DNA of 64,000 nt from UBA1351 sp963677885. Its GTDB lineage: Bacteria > Bacillota > Clostridia > Lachnospirales > Vallitaleaceae. The translations under genes were made by a program, and so were the position numbers. Positions 28,489 through 37,483 of the stretch are shown here, one piece after another. How positions within the stretch are numbered: position 1 is the first letter of the stretch; every line of letters begins with the position of its first letter. The notes below the pieces were generated by a model. It ran no database searches, had not been told where the DNA came from, and was given only the letters and a program-made list of their open reading frames with translations. Where the stretch lies: assembly GCA_963677885.1 (NCBI GenBank), contig OY782500.1, positions 186,001-250,000 of the forward strand. Direction: 5' to 3'.

Positions 28489-29640
28489 CTACCATTCTCT
28501 GAAAGGTACAAACACTCCATCTCTAAGTTCTATTAGCATATAGGACTTATTATTGTCACCATATTCATCAATATCAAAACTTTCAAACAAACCTTCAAAG
28601 GTTTGTATACTTAGGATTCGTTCTTTAACATCCCTTGGCGAAAATGAATCTGCTTCCATTAAACTTTCTCCCAGAACAAGGGCAGCATCATAGGCCAGAC
28701 GAGAAATAAATGATGGCTCAGCACCATATTCTGCCTCGTAGGTTTCGTTGAAGACCTGAAGTTTTTCCGGTTCTTCTTCAGGCTCAAACAATGCTATAAA
28801 CTTGGTACCTTCTACATATTGTCCACCATTTTCTATAATATCTTTCGTCATAGACCAAGAGACTGAATAGGTTTCAATGGCCGGATTTGAAATCTTTATC
28901 CTCTGAATGATAAAGGCCGTATCAACTGCAGATGATAACAAAAAAACTTCTTTCGGCTCAAAGAATAAAATATCATCGCTGACATCTGCCAGTTCATCTT
29001 CTGAAGAATCAAAAGGTATAAGAGCTTTAATACTTCCACCTTTACTTTCAATACTGGTTTTTGCAGCTTTAACGACACTTTCTGTATAGGCTAGATTGGT
29101 CGTGTCATAAACAATGACCAAATCTTCCATATTCTTAAACAATGCATACTCAGCAAACAGTTTTCCCTGTTCGGAACTAAGCGGTGCTGTCCGAATAATA
29201 TAATCATCTTTTTCACTTAGAAGTTCTGTACTCATTGACGGCGAAACAAATAGAAGCTGATCACTGTTGGATTCCAGTAAGGTTCCTGCCTTATTGCTCA
29301 AGAGATCACCAATGACAAAATGGACATCCTCCTCGAGAAACTCTTTATGAGCAGCTAAAGCCGCATCATCATCTCCGCCATGGTTCTTAACGACAAGTTC
29401 AACCATATGACCATTTATACCGCCATCTTCATTAATCTGTTTAACATATAATTCAACACCGTTTCTGGCATCAAAAGCCAGCTGGGACTGACCACCTGAC
29501 AATTCACCGATAAACCCAATCTTAAGAGGTTCTTTAGCGCATCCCGATAAAACAAAAGCGCTTATGACAAGTCCAAACAAAAAAACTGAACTTCTCTTCT
29601 TTATATTCACCTTATTCATTCCACAAAAAAAGTTCTTCAA
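28489..29640 (-). CDS. LivK-type substrate-binding lipoprotein, orphan
   Basis: A periplasmic-binding-protein type I fold of the branched-chain amino acid (LivK/receptor) class. The N-terminus has a lipoprotein signal ending in FVLSGC, then KIGFIGELSGGQ. The likely start is TTG at 29640, 5 nt after GGAGG. An ATG (29619) gives a shorter signal peptide but has no well-spaced ribosome site. No LivHMGF transport genes are near. Instead it precedes an HD-GYP protein with a Cache-like sensor, so it may be a ligand receptor for signalling. That is inference. Confidence 0.75.
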   Translation of the reverse strand: MKNFFCGMNKVNIKKRSSVFLFGLVISAFVLSGCAKEPLKIGFIGELSGGQSQLAFDARNGVELYVKQINEDGGINGHMVELVVKNHGGDDDAALAAHKEFLEEDVHFVIGDLLSNKAGTLLESNSDQLLFVSPSMSTELLSEKDDYIIRTAPLSSEQGKLFAEYALFKNMEDLVIVYDTTNLAYTESVVKAAKTSIESKGGSIKALIPFDSSEDELADVSDDILFFEPKEVFLLSSAVDTAFIIQRIKISNPAIETYSVSWSMTKDIIENGGQYVEGTKFIALFEPEEEPEKLQVFNETYEAEYGAEPSFISRLAYDAALVLGESLMEADSFSPRDVKERILSIQTFEGLFESFDIDEYGDNNKSYMLIELRDGVFVPFREW

Positions 29641-29659
29641 TTTTTCCTCCAATCAAAGA

Positions 29660-29696
29660 AGCCCCACAACAACATTTTACCATAAGTTGCAGGGCT
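29660..29696 (-). terminator. Hairpin after the FapA-like gene
   Basis: AGCCC-CA-CAAC pairs with GTTG-CA-GGGCT around a 15-nt loop, with one 2-nt internal mismatch. It lies between the FapA-like stop and the lipoprotein start. The T tract is short, so it may be only partly effective. Confidence 0.45.
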
Positions 29697-29712
29697 ATGC
29701 CAAAAACAATTA

Positions 29713-31302
29713 CTATATAAGCTCTTCCTTTATTTGGCCATCTTCATAAAAAATAGATTTACCGCCTCGATGACTGTCTTTGATTTCTAAATGTTTACCT
29801 AAAAGATCAATTTCCACATGGGAATGAAGTTCTTTATTAACCCTGACTTCCCCAGAACCTTTGGTTTTAAGGTATGACATCACATATTTCTGAGTCTTGT
29901 AAAGCTGGTCTAGTTTAGCCTTGTATTCCAAAACTTTATCAAATAATCGATCAACTTCCGGATCGAACTGTTTATCTCCAGATTTTGATTTTTCATATTT
30001 CTTGGTATAATCTCCAATCTTACCCTTAACCAAATCAATGGCTTTATATATTGAATCATATTCTTCTTTCATTAATTCCTGATCAAAACCTTTTACTTTT
30101 ATATGGGTTTTCGTACCTGAAGTTGAGCCCAGTTCTGACACAACAACTTTCGTATTAACCTCAGTCTCTCCACCAATAAGCTGGCTGCTGGTTGATTCAA
30201 AAACCACTTCTTTGGCCTGAATATTGCAGTTCATGGCGTAATAACCTATGTTGACCTGGTTGTCGCATATAATTGTACAGTCATTGGCAAACTTAATGTA
30301 AACATTACCTTTTGCCTTGATAACCGCCTTATGCTTTCCAGCTATGCCTCCACGTATATATACATCACCATTTCTACTTTCAATAAGCTGACAGGCTCCA
30401 ACCCCCATACTTCCAAGAATCTGGATATTCTCATCTGCAACTACACTAAAATTATCTTCGATGCTTTCTTTCACATCCACGTAGCCATTGAAATCAATAT
30501 TACCGGTTCCAAAACCAACGGTTCCATCGACTTCAATATAATTCTGGACCATTACGCTCTCGCCAACAAAAACAACAGCTCCGTCCCGTTTGGCTCGTAA
30601 TTCTGTAACTGTACCGTCTTCATTCATGATTTCACTAACAGACTTTTCGTCATGTTTCAATGGTATCTGTTTACCATAATGAGCTGGAAGCAAATTCCCA
30701 AAGATATCCATGCCATCTCTTCCATCAGTCGGTTCAATCCGTTCTCCAAGCCAATCACCTTTTGATACTTTATTAATAACATTTAACTCATAATGATCAA
30801 CACCACCTTGAGTTTCAAGTTTCGGCTTCACATCCATTAGCTCATATGGCTTTATAATTGCATCATCACCGTTAACCGGCTCGATACCTTTTGCTATGAT
30901 AAACTTCCTGTCAGCATCAATAACAATCTTATCGTCATCAATAACACCATAGACAACACCCTTTTCTGTCATCTGCTTTTTAATGACATTTAGTAAAAGT
31001 CCTTGGTCTACCTGGTCCAAGGTTTCCTTACTAACCATAACTTCACCATAGGCTTCAAGTTTATCATCAGAAACAGACATCACAATTATAGGACAGTAAG
31101 TACCTATCTCAACTTCTGTTCCCATTACATTTTTGATTGCAGCAGAAAGGGCAACAATCTTTGTTATTTTTACGCGGCGCAAACCGGCTAGAACCTCAGC
31201 GTTAAAATTGTTGATGTCATAGCCGTCTTTTTTTACTTTTATATAAACAATACTATTTTCTTGTAAAAGGTCAAAATAGTCATTTTGAAAAATAATCTCC
31301 AT
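29713..31302 (-). CDS. FapA/DUF342-domain protein
   Basis: A 529-residue protein. The central part (about 170-390) is the DUF342/FapA beta-helix, with the family signatures DHYELNVINKVSKGDWLGERI and GNIDFNGYVDVKESI, and repeated IEVDG/VYIRGGI turns. The last 110 residues are helical and charged. FapA-type proteins are linked to chemotaxis and flagellar or cell-surface regulation in some species; no such genes are seen here. The start has GGAGGT about 6 nt upstream. It is followed by the LivK-type lipoprotein and HD-GYP genes on the same strand. Confidence 0.8.
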   Translation of the reverse strand: MEIIFQNDYFDLLQENSIVYIKVKKDGYDINNFNAEVLAGLRRVKITKIVALSAAIKNVMGTEVEIGTYCPIIVMSVSDDKLEAYGEVMVSKETLDQVDQGLLLNVIKKQMTEKGVVYGVIDDDKIVIDADRKFIIAKGIEPVNGDDAIIKPYELMDVKPKLETQGGVDHYELNVINKVSKGDWLGERIEPTDGRDGMDIFGNLLPAHYGKQIPLKHDEKSVSEIMNEDGTVTELRAKRDGAVVFVGESVMVQNYIEVDGTVGFGTGNIDFNGYVDVKESIEDNFSVVADENIQILGSMGVGACQLIESRNGDVYIRGGIAGKHKAVIKAKGNVYIKFANDCTIICDNQVNIGYYAMNCNIQAKEVVFESTSSQLIGGETEVNTKVVVSELGSTSGTKTHIKVKGFDQELMKEEYDSIYKAIDLVKGKIGDYTKKYEKSKSGDKQFDPEVDRLFDKVLEYKAKLDQLYKTQKYVMSYLKTKGSGEVRVNKELHSHVEIDLLGKHLEIKDSHRGGKSIFYEDGQIKEELI

Positions 31303-31366
31303 CAGCGACCTCCAAAAGCATTACGTATAATTTTTGAACACACCTTTATTATAACATATAAAAAAA

Positions 31367-31397
31367 AATAGGCAAACTTTATAAAAATTCGCCTATT
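31367..31397 (-). terminator. Terminator after the LiaF-TM-like gene
   Basis: On the minus strand AATAGGC and GCCTATT form the stem around a 17-nt loop, followed by a run of nine T. It is 50 bp past the stop of the gene at 31449. Confidence 0.75.
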
Positions 31398-31448
31398 TCC
31401 AAGTATTTTATCGTAATGAATTGATAAATTTTATATTCTACTTACTTC

Positions 31449-31949
31449 CTAGGATACGGATTTGTTTTTTTCCTTATAGCCATTAAGTATAAACAACAAA
31501 CCACCTGCAACAAGAATTACACCAAGTGTAGCTGATATATTTATACTGGCTATGATGTTACCGACTAAGAAGACACCACCTATTCCACCAACAATGCCGG
31601 CTGCTATTAAAACCCCGGAATCCTGTTTGTCAAATATATAGAGTTGGAGCAAGCCAATAGCCGGAGCCAATATAAAGAGTGGCCAGGTAACAGCCATAAG
31701 ATGCCAGCCAAAAATCACATTAAGAAGAAAATTAACACCAATCGTAATCAGTATACCTGCCGGAACTAGGAGTCCTGGTTTGGCTCCCTCTCCTCTAAAG
31801 TATGCAAATTCAAAAGAAAAGCCAACTCCAAGTATAATCAAAGGCCACAAAACGTTCCATACATTAATACTGACTAAACCAAAATTACCAAGTAGCAACC
31901 ATCCTCCAACTAGAACAAGGATGAAACCAGTAAGATTCTTTTTATCCAT
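31449..31949 (-). CDS. Small membrane protein, LiaF-type transmembrane domain
   Basis: A 166-residue hydrophobic protein with about six membrane segments. The first half (GFILVLVGGWLLLGNFGLVS and later VWNVLWPLIILGVG) matches the LiaF N-terminal/DUF5668 membrane domain. LiaF regulates envelope-stress two-component systems in Bacillus, but no lia-type kinase is adjacent here. The start at 31949 is chosen because AAGGAG is 9 nt upstream; an ATG six bases earlier would be only 3 nt from it. A separate protein at 18988-19953 carries the LiaF C-terminal-like domain. Confidence 0.65.
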   Translation of the reverse strand: MDKKNLTGFILVLVGGWLLLGNFGLVSINVWNVLWPLIILGVGFSFEFAYFRGEGAKPGLLVPAGILITIGVNFLLNVIFGWHLMAVTWPLFILAPAIGLLQLYIFDKQDSGVLIAAGIVGGIGGVFLVGNIIASINISATLGVILVAGGLLFILNGYKEKNKSVS

Positions 31950-32090
31950 ATTCATAAACTCCTTTCGAGATAACTTATTTGTTAGTCTTATTCTATCGGA
32001 GTTTTACTAGATTCCTCTGCATATTTCATAAGAGTTTGATTAGAACTTGACTCATACAATTTTAATCTTTCTATAAAGAGATTCAAACAC

Positions 32091-33053
32091 CTAGAGTGCA
32101 AAATATATAACCAAAGATGTCAAAGAAAGTACTGAAGTAATTAATAGGATAAAAGCTGTCACAAACCGATCATGGAGCCCCATTTTACGCAAGCGGTAAT
32201 GAAGCTGTGTATCATCAGCTTCATAAGGCTTTTGTTTACGCATGATACGGCCGATTACAACACCAATATTATCAAAAATTGGGACGCCAAGAGCCATAAC
32301 CGGTACTGCAACTGATATAACTGTTGCCTGTTTAAAAACCCCAACCAGGGATAGTACAGCTATGATATATCCTAAACCTGTCGCCCCAGCATCGCCCATG
32401 AGTATCCTTGAAGGATATAAGTTGTGTCTGACATATCCAATACAAACACCAACCAAAACAGTCGTTATCATGACCATATCTGATGCCTGCTGGCTAATGG
32501 CAACAATCATCAAGGTTGATGCCACAATTGCACAAACACCACCTGCTAATCCATCAATCCCATCAATAAAGTTAATGACATTAATAAGCCCTACTATCCA
32601 GAAGATGGTCAAGAAAAAAGCAACCCATCCTGTAAAATTAACTATCTGTCCATTAAAGGGATTTGTAATAACGGCAAACTGAATTCCCTGGTAATATACC
32701 AACACTGCTGAAATAAAATGAACCAATAACCTTGGACCTACCGGAAATATCTTTCCCTTGATCTTAAAATAGTCATCTATAAAACTTACAGTAAACAAAA
32801 GCAGGCCACCAACCATAACAAGGGGTGGTATAAGCCACTCTCCCTTGGCAAAACTCATAATGATAACAGTACACCAAAAAATACCGAAGACACCTATTGA
32901 TGCCGTGTAAGGCTTGGGTTCCTTATGTATTTTTCTCTCCAGATCAGGATTTGGATGCTCTTGGATATCAAATCTTTTAGCAATATAAATCAGGCCTTTC
33001 ATTGATAGAGATGTTATGAGGTAAATAATGATGAACAGCCATATGTTTTTCAT
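32091..33053 (-). CDS. Polyprenyl-phosphate GlcNAc-1-phosphate transferase (MraY/WecA/TagO family)
   Basis: A 320-residue protein with about ten membrane helices. Family motifs are visible: FIDDYFKIKG (first Asp pair), NVINFIDGIDGLAGG (nucleophile region), RILMGDAGATGLG, and the C-terminal RLRKMGLHDR segment. It should transfer a sugar-1-phosphate to undecaprenyl phosphate for wall polymer or polysaccharide synthesis. It is more TagO/WecA-like than MraY because no mur genes surround it. Flanking genes are unrecognised membrane or lipoprotein genes. Confidence 0.85.
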   Translation of the reverse strand: MKNIWLFIIIYLITSLSMKGLIYIAKRFDIQEHPNPDLERKIHKEPKPYTASIGVFGIFWCTVIIMSFAKGEWLIPPLVMVGGLLLFTVSFIDDYFKIKGKIFPVGPRLLVHFISAVLVYYQGIQFAVITNPFNGQIVNFTGWVAFFLTIFWIVGLINVINFIDGIDGLAGGVCAIVASTLMIVAISQQASDMVMITTVLVGVCIGYVRHNLYPSRILMGDAGATGLGYIIAVLSLVGVFKQATVISVAVPVMALGVPIFDNIGVVIGRIMRKQKPYEADDTQLHYRLRKMGLHDRFVTAFILLITSVLSLTSLVIYFAL

Positions 33054-33103
33054 TGGTTTGTCTCCTTCATTTTAATGTATAGGTAATACATGCTCACGCC
33101 TTC

Positions 33104-33592
33104 TTATCTAATTTTATCAAGAAACTTTCTGCTTCTAATCATAATCAAACCTATTAGAATTAACATCATATTTATGACAAGAGGAATCAAAACTGACATC
33201 CTAATTTCCGATGGAAGGATATTTAGATCTAAAGTCATTATGTTTATAATTCTTGCCGGCATAACAACCAATGATTCGATGATAAGATAAGCACCAAATA
33301 TCTTAAATCCAACATCTAATAAGGCTTGATTATCCACATGTATCTCTGGAATGTTATCAGGTTTAGCCCCTACCAGGACACTTGTTATTCTTTCACTGAA
33401 GAACCACAGAAAAGCCCCTATAACCATATGAACAAGAAATATGACGATAAAAGATACATATGTCATTTTATTAGGATTCATATTTACACTTAAGTCAATC
33501 ATGTTCATGGCATAATGGCTACCTGAAATAATCCCTTTGACCACTATCACTAAGCTAATTATTCTGATTATTATGTTTACAAGATTTTTCAT
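33104..33592 (-). CDS. Hypothetical membrane protein
   Basis: A 162-residue protein with four predicted membrane segments (about 5-25, 44-67, 92-112, 130-152) and no motif I recognise. GGGAG is 4-5 nt before the ATG. It ends 50 bp upstream of the TagO-like gene on the same strand, so the two may be co-transcribed. Confidence 0.6.
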   Translation of the reverse strand: MKNLVNIIIRIISLVIVVKGIISGSHYAMNMIDLSVNMNPNKMTYVSFIVIFLVHMVIGAFLWFFSERITSVLVGAKPDNIPEIHVDNQALLDVGFKIFGAYLIIESLVVMPARIINIMTLDLNILPSEIRMSVLIPLVINMMLILIGLIMIRSRKFLDKIR

Positions 33593-33741
33593 TTAACTCC
33601 CACTTCCTTAGATATTTGTATATAAATGATTTCTTTGTTTATCTATAGATTTCTTAAGGTATCATTTTAGCAATATCCCTTAAACACATTCATATAAAAC
33701 GCCAAATAACCATGCAACTTAATTTTTAGTATTATCCTTTC

Positions 33742-35193
33742 TCAATAATGAATCCAAATACTTTCGATCACACGTTCTTCCAGCTCATCACCCTGGCTTA
33801 GCCTAAAGGATATATTCTCATTCTCGGTTAACTGATAGCAAACTTCTCCCCACCAATGATTGTCTGATTCTTCATAGTTCAAAGTAAAGTAATCCAGGAC
33901 TTCTTTTGCATTATCACCAACTTTGTAACCACAGTTCAGTGGAAACTGCGGCGAATTAGTTCTGACCAACCATGTTCTGAAATACTCATCCGGAAAAACA
34001 TCAATAGATTGGTCCCCACTAAACACACGATTATGTCCACCTTTTGGATCTGACGCTTCATCATTGAAAATATAGATTGGACCATTTTCATAAAGCATCA
34101 CATAATCCCTGTCAAGAATACCGATATATTTCTCTATTCTGTCACCTAACTTGAATCCACCTAAAGCTTCAACTGTAACAGGCAATTCATCATCAACAAC
34201 TTCAGACAAGGCGGAATATTCTACAAAGCCCACAACCAATCCCGAACTACTGAACATCACCATTCCCCATTCTTTCCCTTCACAGTCCACTACACCACGG
34301 CAGTTAACCACCATTTCTATTGACGCCTCATTCATATCCAATAAATTCTCCGCCGAAGCGCTTGGATATACCTTTATAGGGCTGCTACCATCATAGACTC
34401 TCAGGCCACTGAGTTCAGGATGCTTAAATATAGTATACTCCGGCAGCTTACTATTGTCCTGACTTAACCCTTCAAGAGAGTCTTTCAATTCATCAATAGC
34501 AATCTCTTTGTCCTGATTATCCGTTTTCAGGCTGATTATTTCCATATCATAAGGTGCCAGTAGTTTCATGGTTTCTATATCATAAATATTTTCAACTTTA
34601 TCCTTACTCTCGCCTTCATTAAGCGAAACAAGACTCCACTTTCCATCTATACAATATAGAATTTCATAAACCATTCCACCGATACCACCACTTTTATTTT
34701 CATATTCTCCAAAATATCCTACTACATCTGTATTCTTGGCAGTGATTGAAAATTCCTTCTGTTCATTTGCTTCGAGTTGATAATTCTTCTCTATTCCTTC
34801 TTCGTTAAAAAAAGCAAAGACTCCTTTCTCCTCAGTGATATCTTCCCCTTTATGAGGAATGCGAATAGCAAACTCAACAGGTTTATCGGATTCATTCTTT
34901 AACTGAAAAACAGCATTGAAGTTCTCAACATAGTGTTTGTACCCTGAAAAGGTTAGTTGGTTCAACTCATCACTGATGATGCTTATTATATTAATAGGAT
35001 TATCACTTACCTCTGCTATCTCCATACTAGATTCAGGACTGTTCTCAGGACTTTCTCCACTGTTGATATCTTCTTGCTCGGGTATGATACCAACATTATC
35101 ACTGTCAATTATTTCTGCATTCCTTCCACATCCTGTGGTAAATTGGATCATTATTAAGTATACGACCAAATATTTTATAACTCTCTTCATCAT
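33742..35193 (-). CDS. Hypothetical lipoprotein
   Basis: A 483-residue secreted protein. The signal peptide ends in a lipobox (FTTGC), followed by a low-complexity acidic/Ser/Pro linker (about 25-60). Then comes a middle domain and a segment around YPSASAENLLDMNEASIEMV that resembles an SH3-type unit with conserved GFVEYSAL. The C-terminal part is rich in aromatic residues. The start at MMKR is favoured (AAGGG 7 nt upstream); an ATG 15 bp earlier abuts GGAG too closely. Function unknown. Confidence 0.6.
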   Translation of the reverse strand: MMKRVIKYLVVYLIMIQFTTGCGRNAEIIDSDNVGIIPEQEDINSGESPENSPESSMEIAEVSDNPINIISIISDELNQLTFSGYKHYVENFNAVFQLKNESDKPVEFAIRIPHKGEDITEEKGVFAFFNEEGIEKNYQLEANEQKEFSITAKNTDVVGYFGEYENKSGGIGGMVYEILYCIDGKWSLVSLNEGESKDKVENIYDIETMKLLAPYDMEIISLKTDNQDKEIAIDELKDSLEGLSQDNSKLPEYTIFKHPELSGLRVYDGSSPIKVYPSASAENLLDMNEASIEMVVNCRGVVDCEGKEWGMVMFSSSGLVVGFVEYSALSEVVDDELPVTVEALGGFKLGDRIEKYIGILDRDYVMLYENGPIYIFNDEASDPKGGHNRVFSGDQSIDVFPDEYFRTWLVRTNSPQFPLNCGYKVGDNAKEVLDYFTLNYEESDNHWWGEVCYQLTENENISFRLSQGDELEERVIESIWIHY

Positions 35194-35301
35194 TTGTTTT
35201 CCCTTCATCTCCTAATTCATGTAAGTTGTATCTTCATCTTCAATCTTATGCCTCACAGAAAGCCACTGTTCTATTTCTTTGGCTTCAAGGGTATTCGTTT
35301 T

Positions 35302-35796
35302 TTAGAATTCTTCAGCTGCATCAAGGAATACGAGTTCTAAAGCGTCGCTATACTCCGCTCCAGCTACTACTGCATGCTGTTCAGCTAAACATACTTCACT
35401 CTCAATTACAAGCACTTTAAGATACTCTTTTGAGTTTATCGTAACAAAATAACTAATCATAATAACTGCAATTACAGGAATATAAGTCGTAAGTACATTT
35501 ATTAATGTCAAATCTCTGTCCAGTGTATATTCACCCCACTCCATCAGTATCCGCAAGCCTAATCCTACCGTGCATGAGAGCATTGTCAGAAATAAGACTT
35601 TACCCCAGTAAAGGCGGTATACTGCTGCAAATATTAATCCTATGAGTATACTTGAAAAAAGTAAAAAAAGGTTAAGTGAACCAGTTCTACAATACCTGAT
35701 TGGAAACATAAACACTGCCAAATAGGTTAAAAAAATGGCGGCAATAAACTTAAATAATACTTTTCTTCTTGAGATAGCTATGATAAAATTAGCCAT
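35302..35796 (-). CDS. Hypothetical membrane protein
   Basis: A 164-residue protein with four membrane segments in the first 120 residues. It has an Ala/Glu-rich soluble tail that ends LVFLDAAEEF. AGGAGG is 5 nt before the ATG. I recognise no family. Upstream is a long gene-poor stretch leading to the IS66 element. Confidence 0.55.
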   Translation of the reverse strand: MANFIIAISRRKVLFKFIAAIFLTYLAVFMFPIRYCRTGSLNLFLLFSSILIGLIFAAVYRLYWGKVLFLTMLSCTVGLGLRILMEWGEYTLDRDLTLINVLTTYIPVIAVIMISYFVTINSKEYLKVLVIESEVCLAEQHAVVAGAEYSDALELVFLDAAEEF

Positions 35797-36186
35797 TTAC
35801 TCCTCCTAAACTCAAACGCTTTGGTTTCCACCCTGACAAGCTCCCTCGTGCATTTATGTATGATGTTTAATCCACCATCAAGAACATGTAGGTCTCTTGA
35901 TCTGTTTTGACAGTATACCGTGACTCTGTATACTCAGATTTTTTTAGGCTTCAATTAATTGCTCGACGCTACCCTTTACCATATTTTTTTCATTATCAGA
36001 AACAAATAAAAATAAGAGTTCTACCCAATAAGCCTATTTCTCCATGGTTTTATTTCTAGCCTTTTTTATTCAATTGTAAAATATGGGAAATCCACGATTT
36101 CTCCACCCATCTACTACATTTTATCATATAGAATCTCTTATCTCATCCTATAATTTCCTACAAATTTATTACAATTCTCATATTCA
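35797..36186. other. Gene-poor AT-rich spacer
   Basis: About 390 bp without a supportable gene on either strand. It must contain the promoter of the membrane protein at 35302-35796, but no box pair stands out. Confidence 0.5.
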
Positions 36187-36387
36187 TTATTCTGTAGTAT
36201 CATCCCAATAATTTTCAGCCCATTTCAAAAGCTCACTGGTCCTTTCACCTATTGTTCTGATATCCTAATCCTGATACTCTAAAATCTTTTTGACTGCAAA
36301 AAAAGGAGTATCACTATACCCCTTCTTTTTACTAGAAACCATAAATTTTGAAGTTTCATACTTAAATAAATTGGAAGAATAACTAAG
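36187..36387 (-). pseudogene. Decayed 3' gene fragment, possibly DUF262/DUF1524 type
   Basis: One minus-strand frame stays open from 36387 to a TAA at 36187 except for a TAG at 36265-36267. Translation gives KYETSKFMVSSKKKGYSDT, then FFAVKKILEYQD, the stop, then DIRTIGERTSELLKWAENYW. The pattern Y-x-x-S-x-F ... D-I-x-x-x-x-x-R-x-x-x-L-x-x-x-A-x-x-x-W resembles the extreme C-terminus of GmrSD-like DUF262/DUF1524 nucleases. The upstream part is missing. The family match is from memory of the pattern. Confidence 0.4.
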
Positions 36388-36511
36388 TTATAAAGCCTAT
36401 TAGCATGAGAATGTAAGCTGCAGTGAGAGAAAAGCCATACAAGCGGCAGCTGTAGATATGATTTAAAAAAGTTTGTACCCAACTATACCCAAGATTTCCG
36501 AAAATGCAAAA

Positions 36512-36546
36512 TGCCCTCAAGCCTCTATTTTCAAGGCTTGAGAGCA
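36512..36546. terminator. Hairpin left of the IS66 element
   Basis: CTCAAGCCT and AGGCTTGAG form a 9-bp stem, extended by three pairs after one mismatch. On the minus strand TTTTGCATTTT follows, as in a rho-independent terminator. Confidence 0.5.
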
Positions 36547-36556
36547 CTTCTAATTG

Positions 36557-36604
36557 CTGGAGGTGAGGGGAATCCCTCCGCAAGAGTGCCACTGGCACTC
36601 TTGC
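36557..36604. repeat. ssrA 3'-end copy plus GC-rich hairpin
   Basis: The 17 bases at 36560-36574 and flanks (minus strand GATTCCCCTCACCTCCA) are identical to the last 17 bases of ssrA at 39519-39535, in the same orientation. Beside it GCAAGAGTGCC-ACT-GGCACTCTTGC (36580-36604) is a perfect 11-bp hairpin. It may be a remnant attachment site or a dispersed repeat. Confidence 0.5.
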
Positions 36605-36694
36605 TTTCTGGCCCCCTTCGATTGTAAACGCTCCATAGCCAGTACCTACCACTGACCATTTATTTTTGAGATAATGTTCTTATTACACTATGAG

Positions 36695-36724
36695 TCTTAA
36701 AAGTTTAGTACTAAACTTTTAAGA
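36695..36724. promoter_or_regulatory. 30-bp perfect palindrome in the IS66 leader
   Basis: The bases at 36695-36709 (TCTTAAAAGTTTAGT) are followed directly by their exact reverse complement to 36724. This is 20 bp upstream of the tnpA ATG and just before its AAAGGAG site. It could be an operator, or an RNA hairpin limiting transposase expression. Confidence 0.55.
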
Positions 36725-36744
36725 CAAGTCAAAAGGAGAACAAG

Positions 36745-37131
36745 ATGAAATCTCAAACAAGTATCGTTGCTAAACAAGTCCGCCTAAAAAAGTGGGCTGA
36801 ACAGATTAAAGACTGCCAGGCTCGCCCTAAAGGGACCAATGTTGAAGACTGGTGTAATCTTCATGGTATATCAAAAGCCAATTATTACTATCGTCTTCGG
36901 TGTGTTCGGGAAGCATGCTTGGAACAAATCCAGCATCACCCTACAGAGTTTGTAGAATTATCACTACCTCAGCATACAACCAGGTTACCAAAAGTTGCTG
37001 TGCAAGAACCCATTGAAGCAAAGTCAGTAGCTATACTACACGGCCCCAATAACATAACCATTGAACTCTTATCGTCAGCAACACCAGATTTTCTCCATGC
37101 TATTATAGGAGCTCTTTACCATGTTGGATGA
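36745..37131 (+). CDS. tnpA: IS66 TnpA accessory protein
   Basis: A 128-residue IS66 OrfA-type protein. The N-terminal half has the HTH-like WCNLHGISKANYYYRLRCVR segment seen in these proteins. The C-terminus has the VAILHGPNNITIELLSSATP strand typical of the family. It is needed with TnpB for transposition in IS66 elements. AAAGGAG lies 7 nt before the ATG. It overlaps tnpB by 11 bp. Confidence 0.85.
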   Translation: MKSQTSIVAKQVRLKKWAEQIKDCQARPKGTNVEDWCNLHGISKANYYYRLRCVREACLEQIQHHPTEFVELSLPQHTTRLPKVAVQEPIEAKSVAILHGPNNITIELLSSATPDFLHAIIGALYHVG

Positions 37132-37483
37132 TGGTCATGGCTTCAAGAAAATATATATAGCAACCGGTTATACGGATCTCCGTCGTGGCATTGATGGTTT
37201 AGCTGGTATTATTCGCTTTGAGTTCCAGCTGGATCCTTATGATAGAAATACCTTGTTTCTGTTTTGTGGCAGACGTACAGATCGTATCAAAGCATTACTT
37301 TGGGAGGGCGATGGTTTCTTGCTCTGCTATAAACGTTTGGAGATTGGAGCTTTTAACTGGCCAAGATCAGCTGACCAAGCAGTTGAAATTTCTGAAGACC
37401 AATACCGTATGCTTATGCAGGGTCTTGAAGTTATTGCTAAACGTCCCATTGTTAAGATGGAAAACCCTCCAACTATCATGTAA
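37121..37483 (+). CDS. tnpB: IS66 TnpB (Orf2 family) protein
   Basis: A 120-residue protein with the TnpB signature: IYIATGYTDLRRGIDGLAGI, then LFLFCGRRTDRIKALLWEGDGF and LLCYKRLEIGAFNWP. It is full length for the family and overlaps the end of tnpA, implying coupled translation. Its exact biochemical role is not established. Confidence 0.93.
   Translation: MLDDGHGFKKIYIATGYTDLRRGIDGLAGIIRFEFQLDPYDRNTLFLFCGRRTDRIKALLWEGDGFLLCYKRLEIGAFNWPRSADQAVEISEDQYRMLMQGLEVIAKRPIVKMENPPTIM

Noticed and set aside
36557..36640. Degraded tRNA gene left of the IS66 element
   Set aside because: Only the acceptor/T-arm 3' bases match; D and anticodon arms cannot be drawn even after removing the IS66 insertion.
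36383..36652. An 89-codon minus-strand reading frame across the left IS66 end
   Set aside because: It spans the hairpin repeat, the ssrA-like 17-mer and the end of the IS element, has no ribosome site, and its peptide has no family features.
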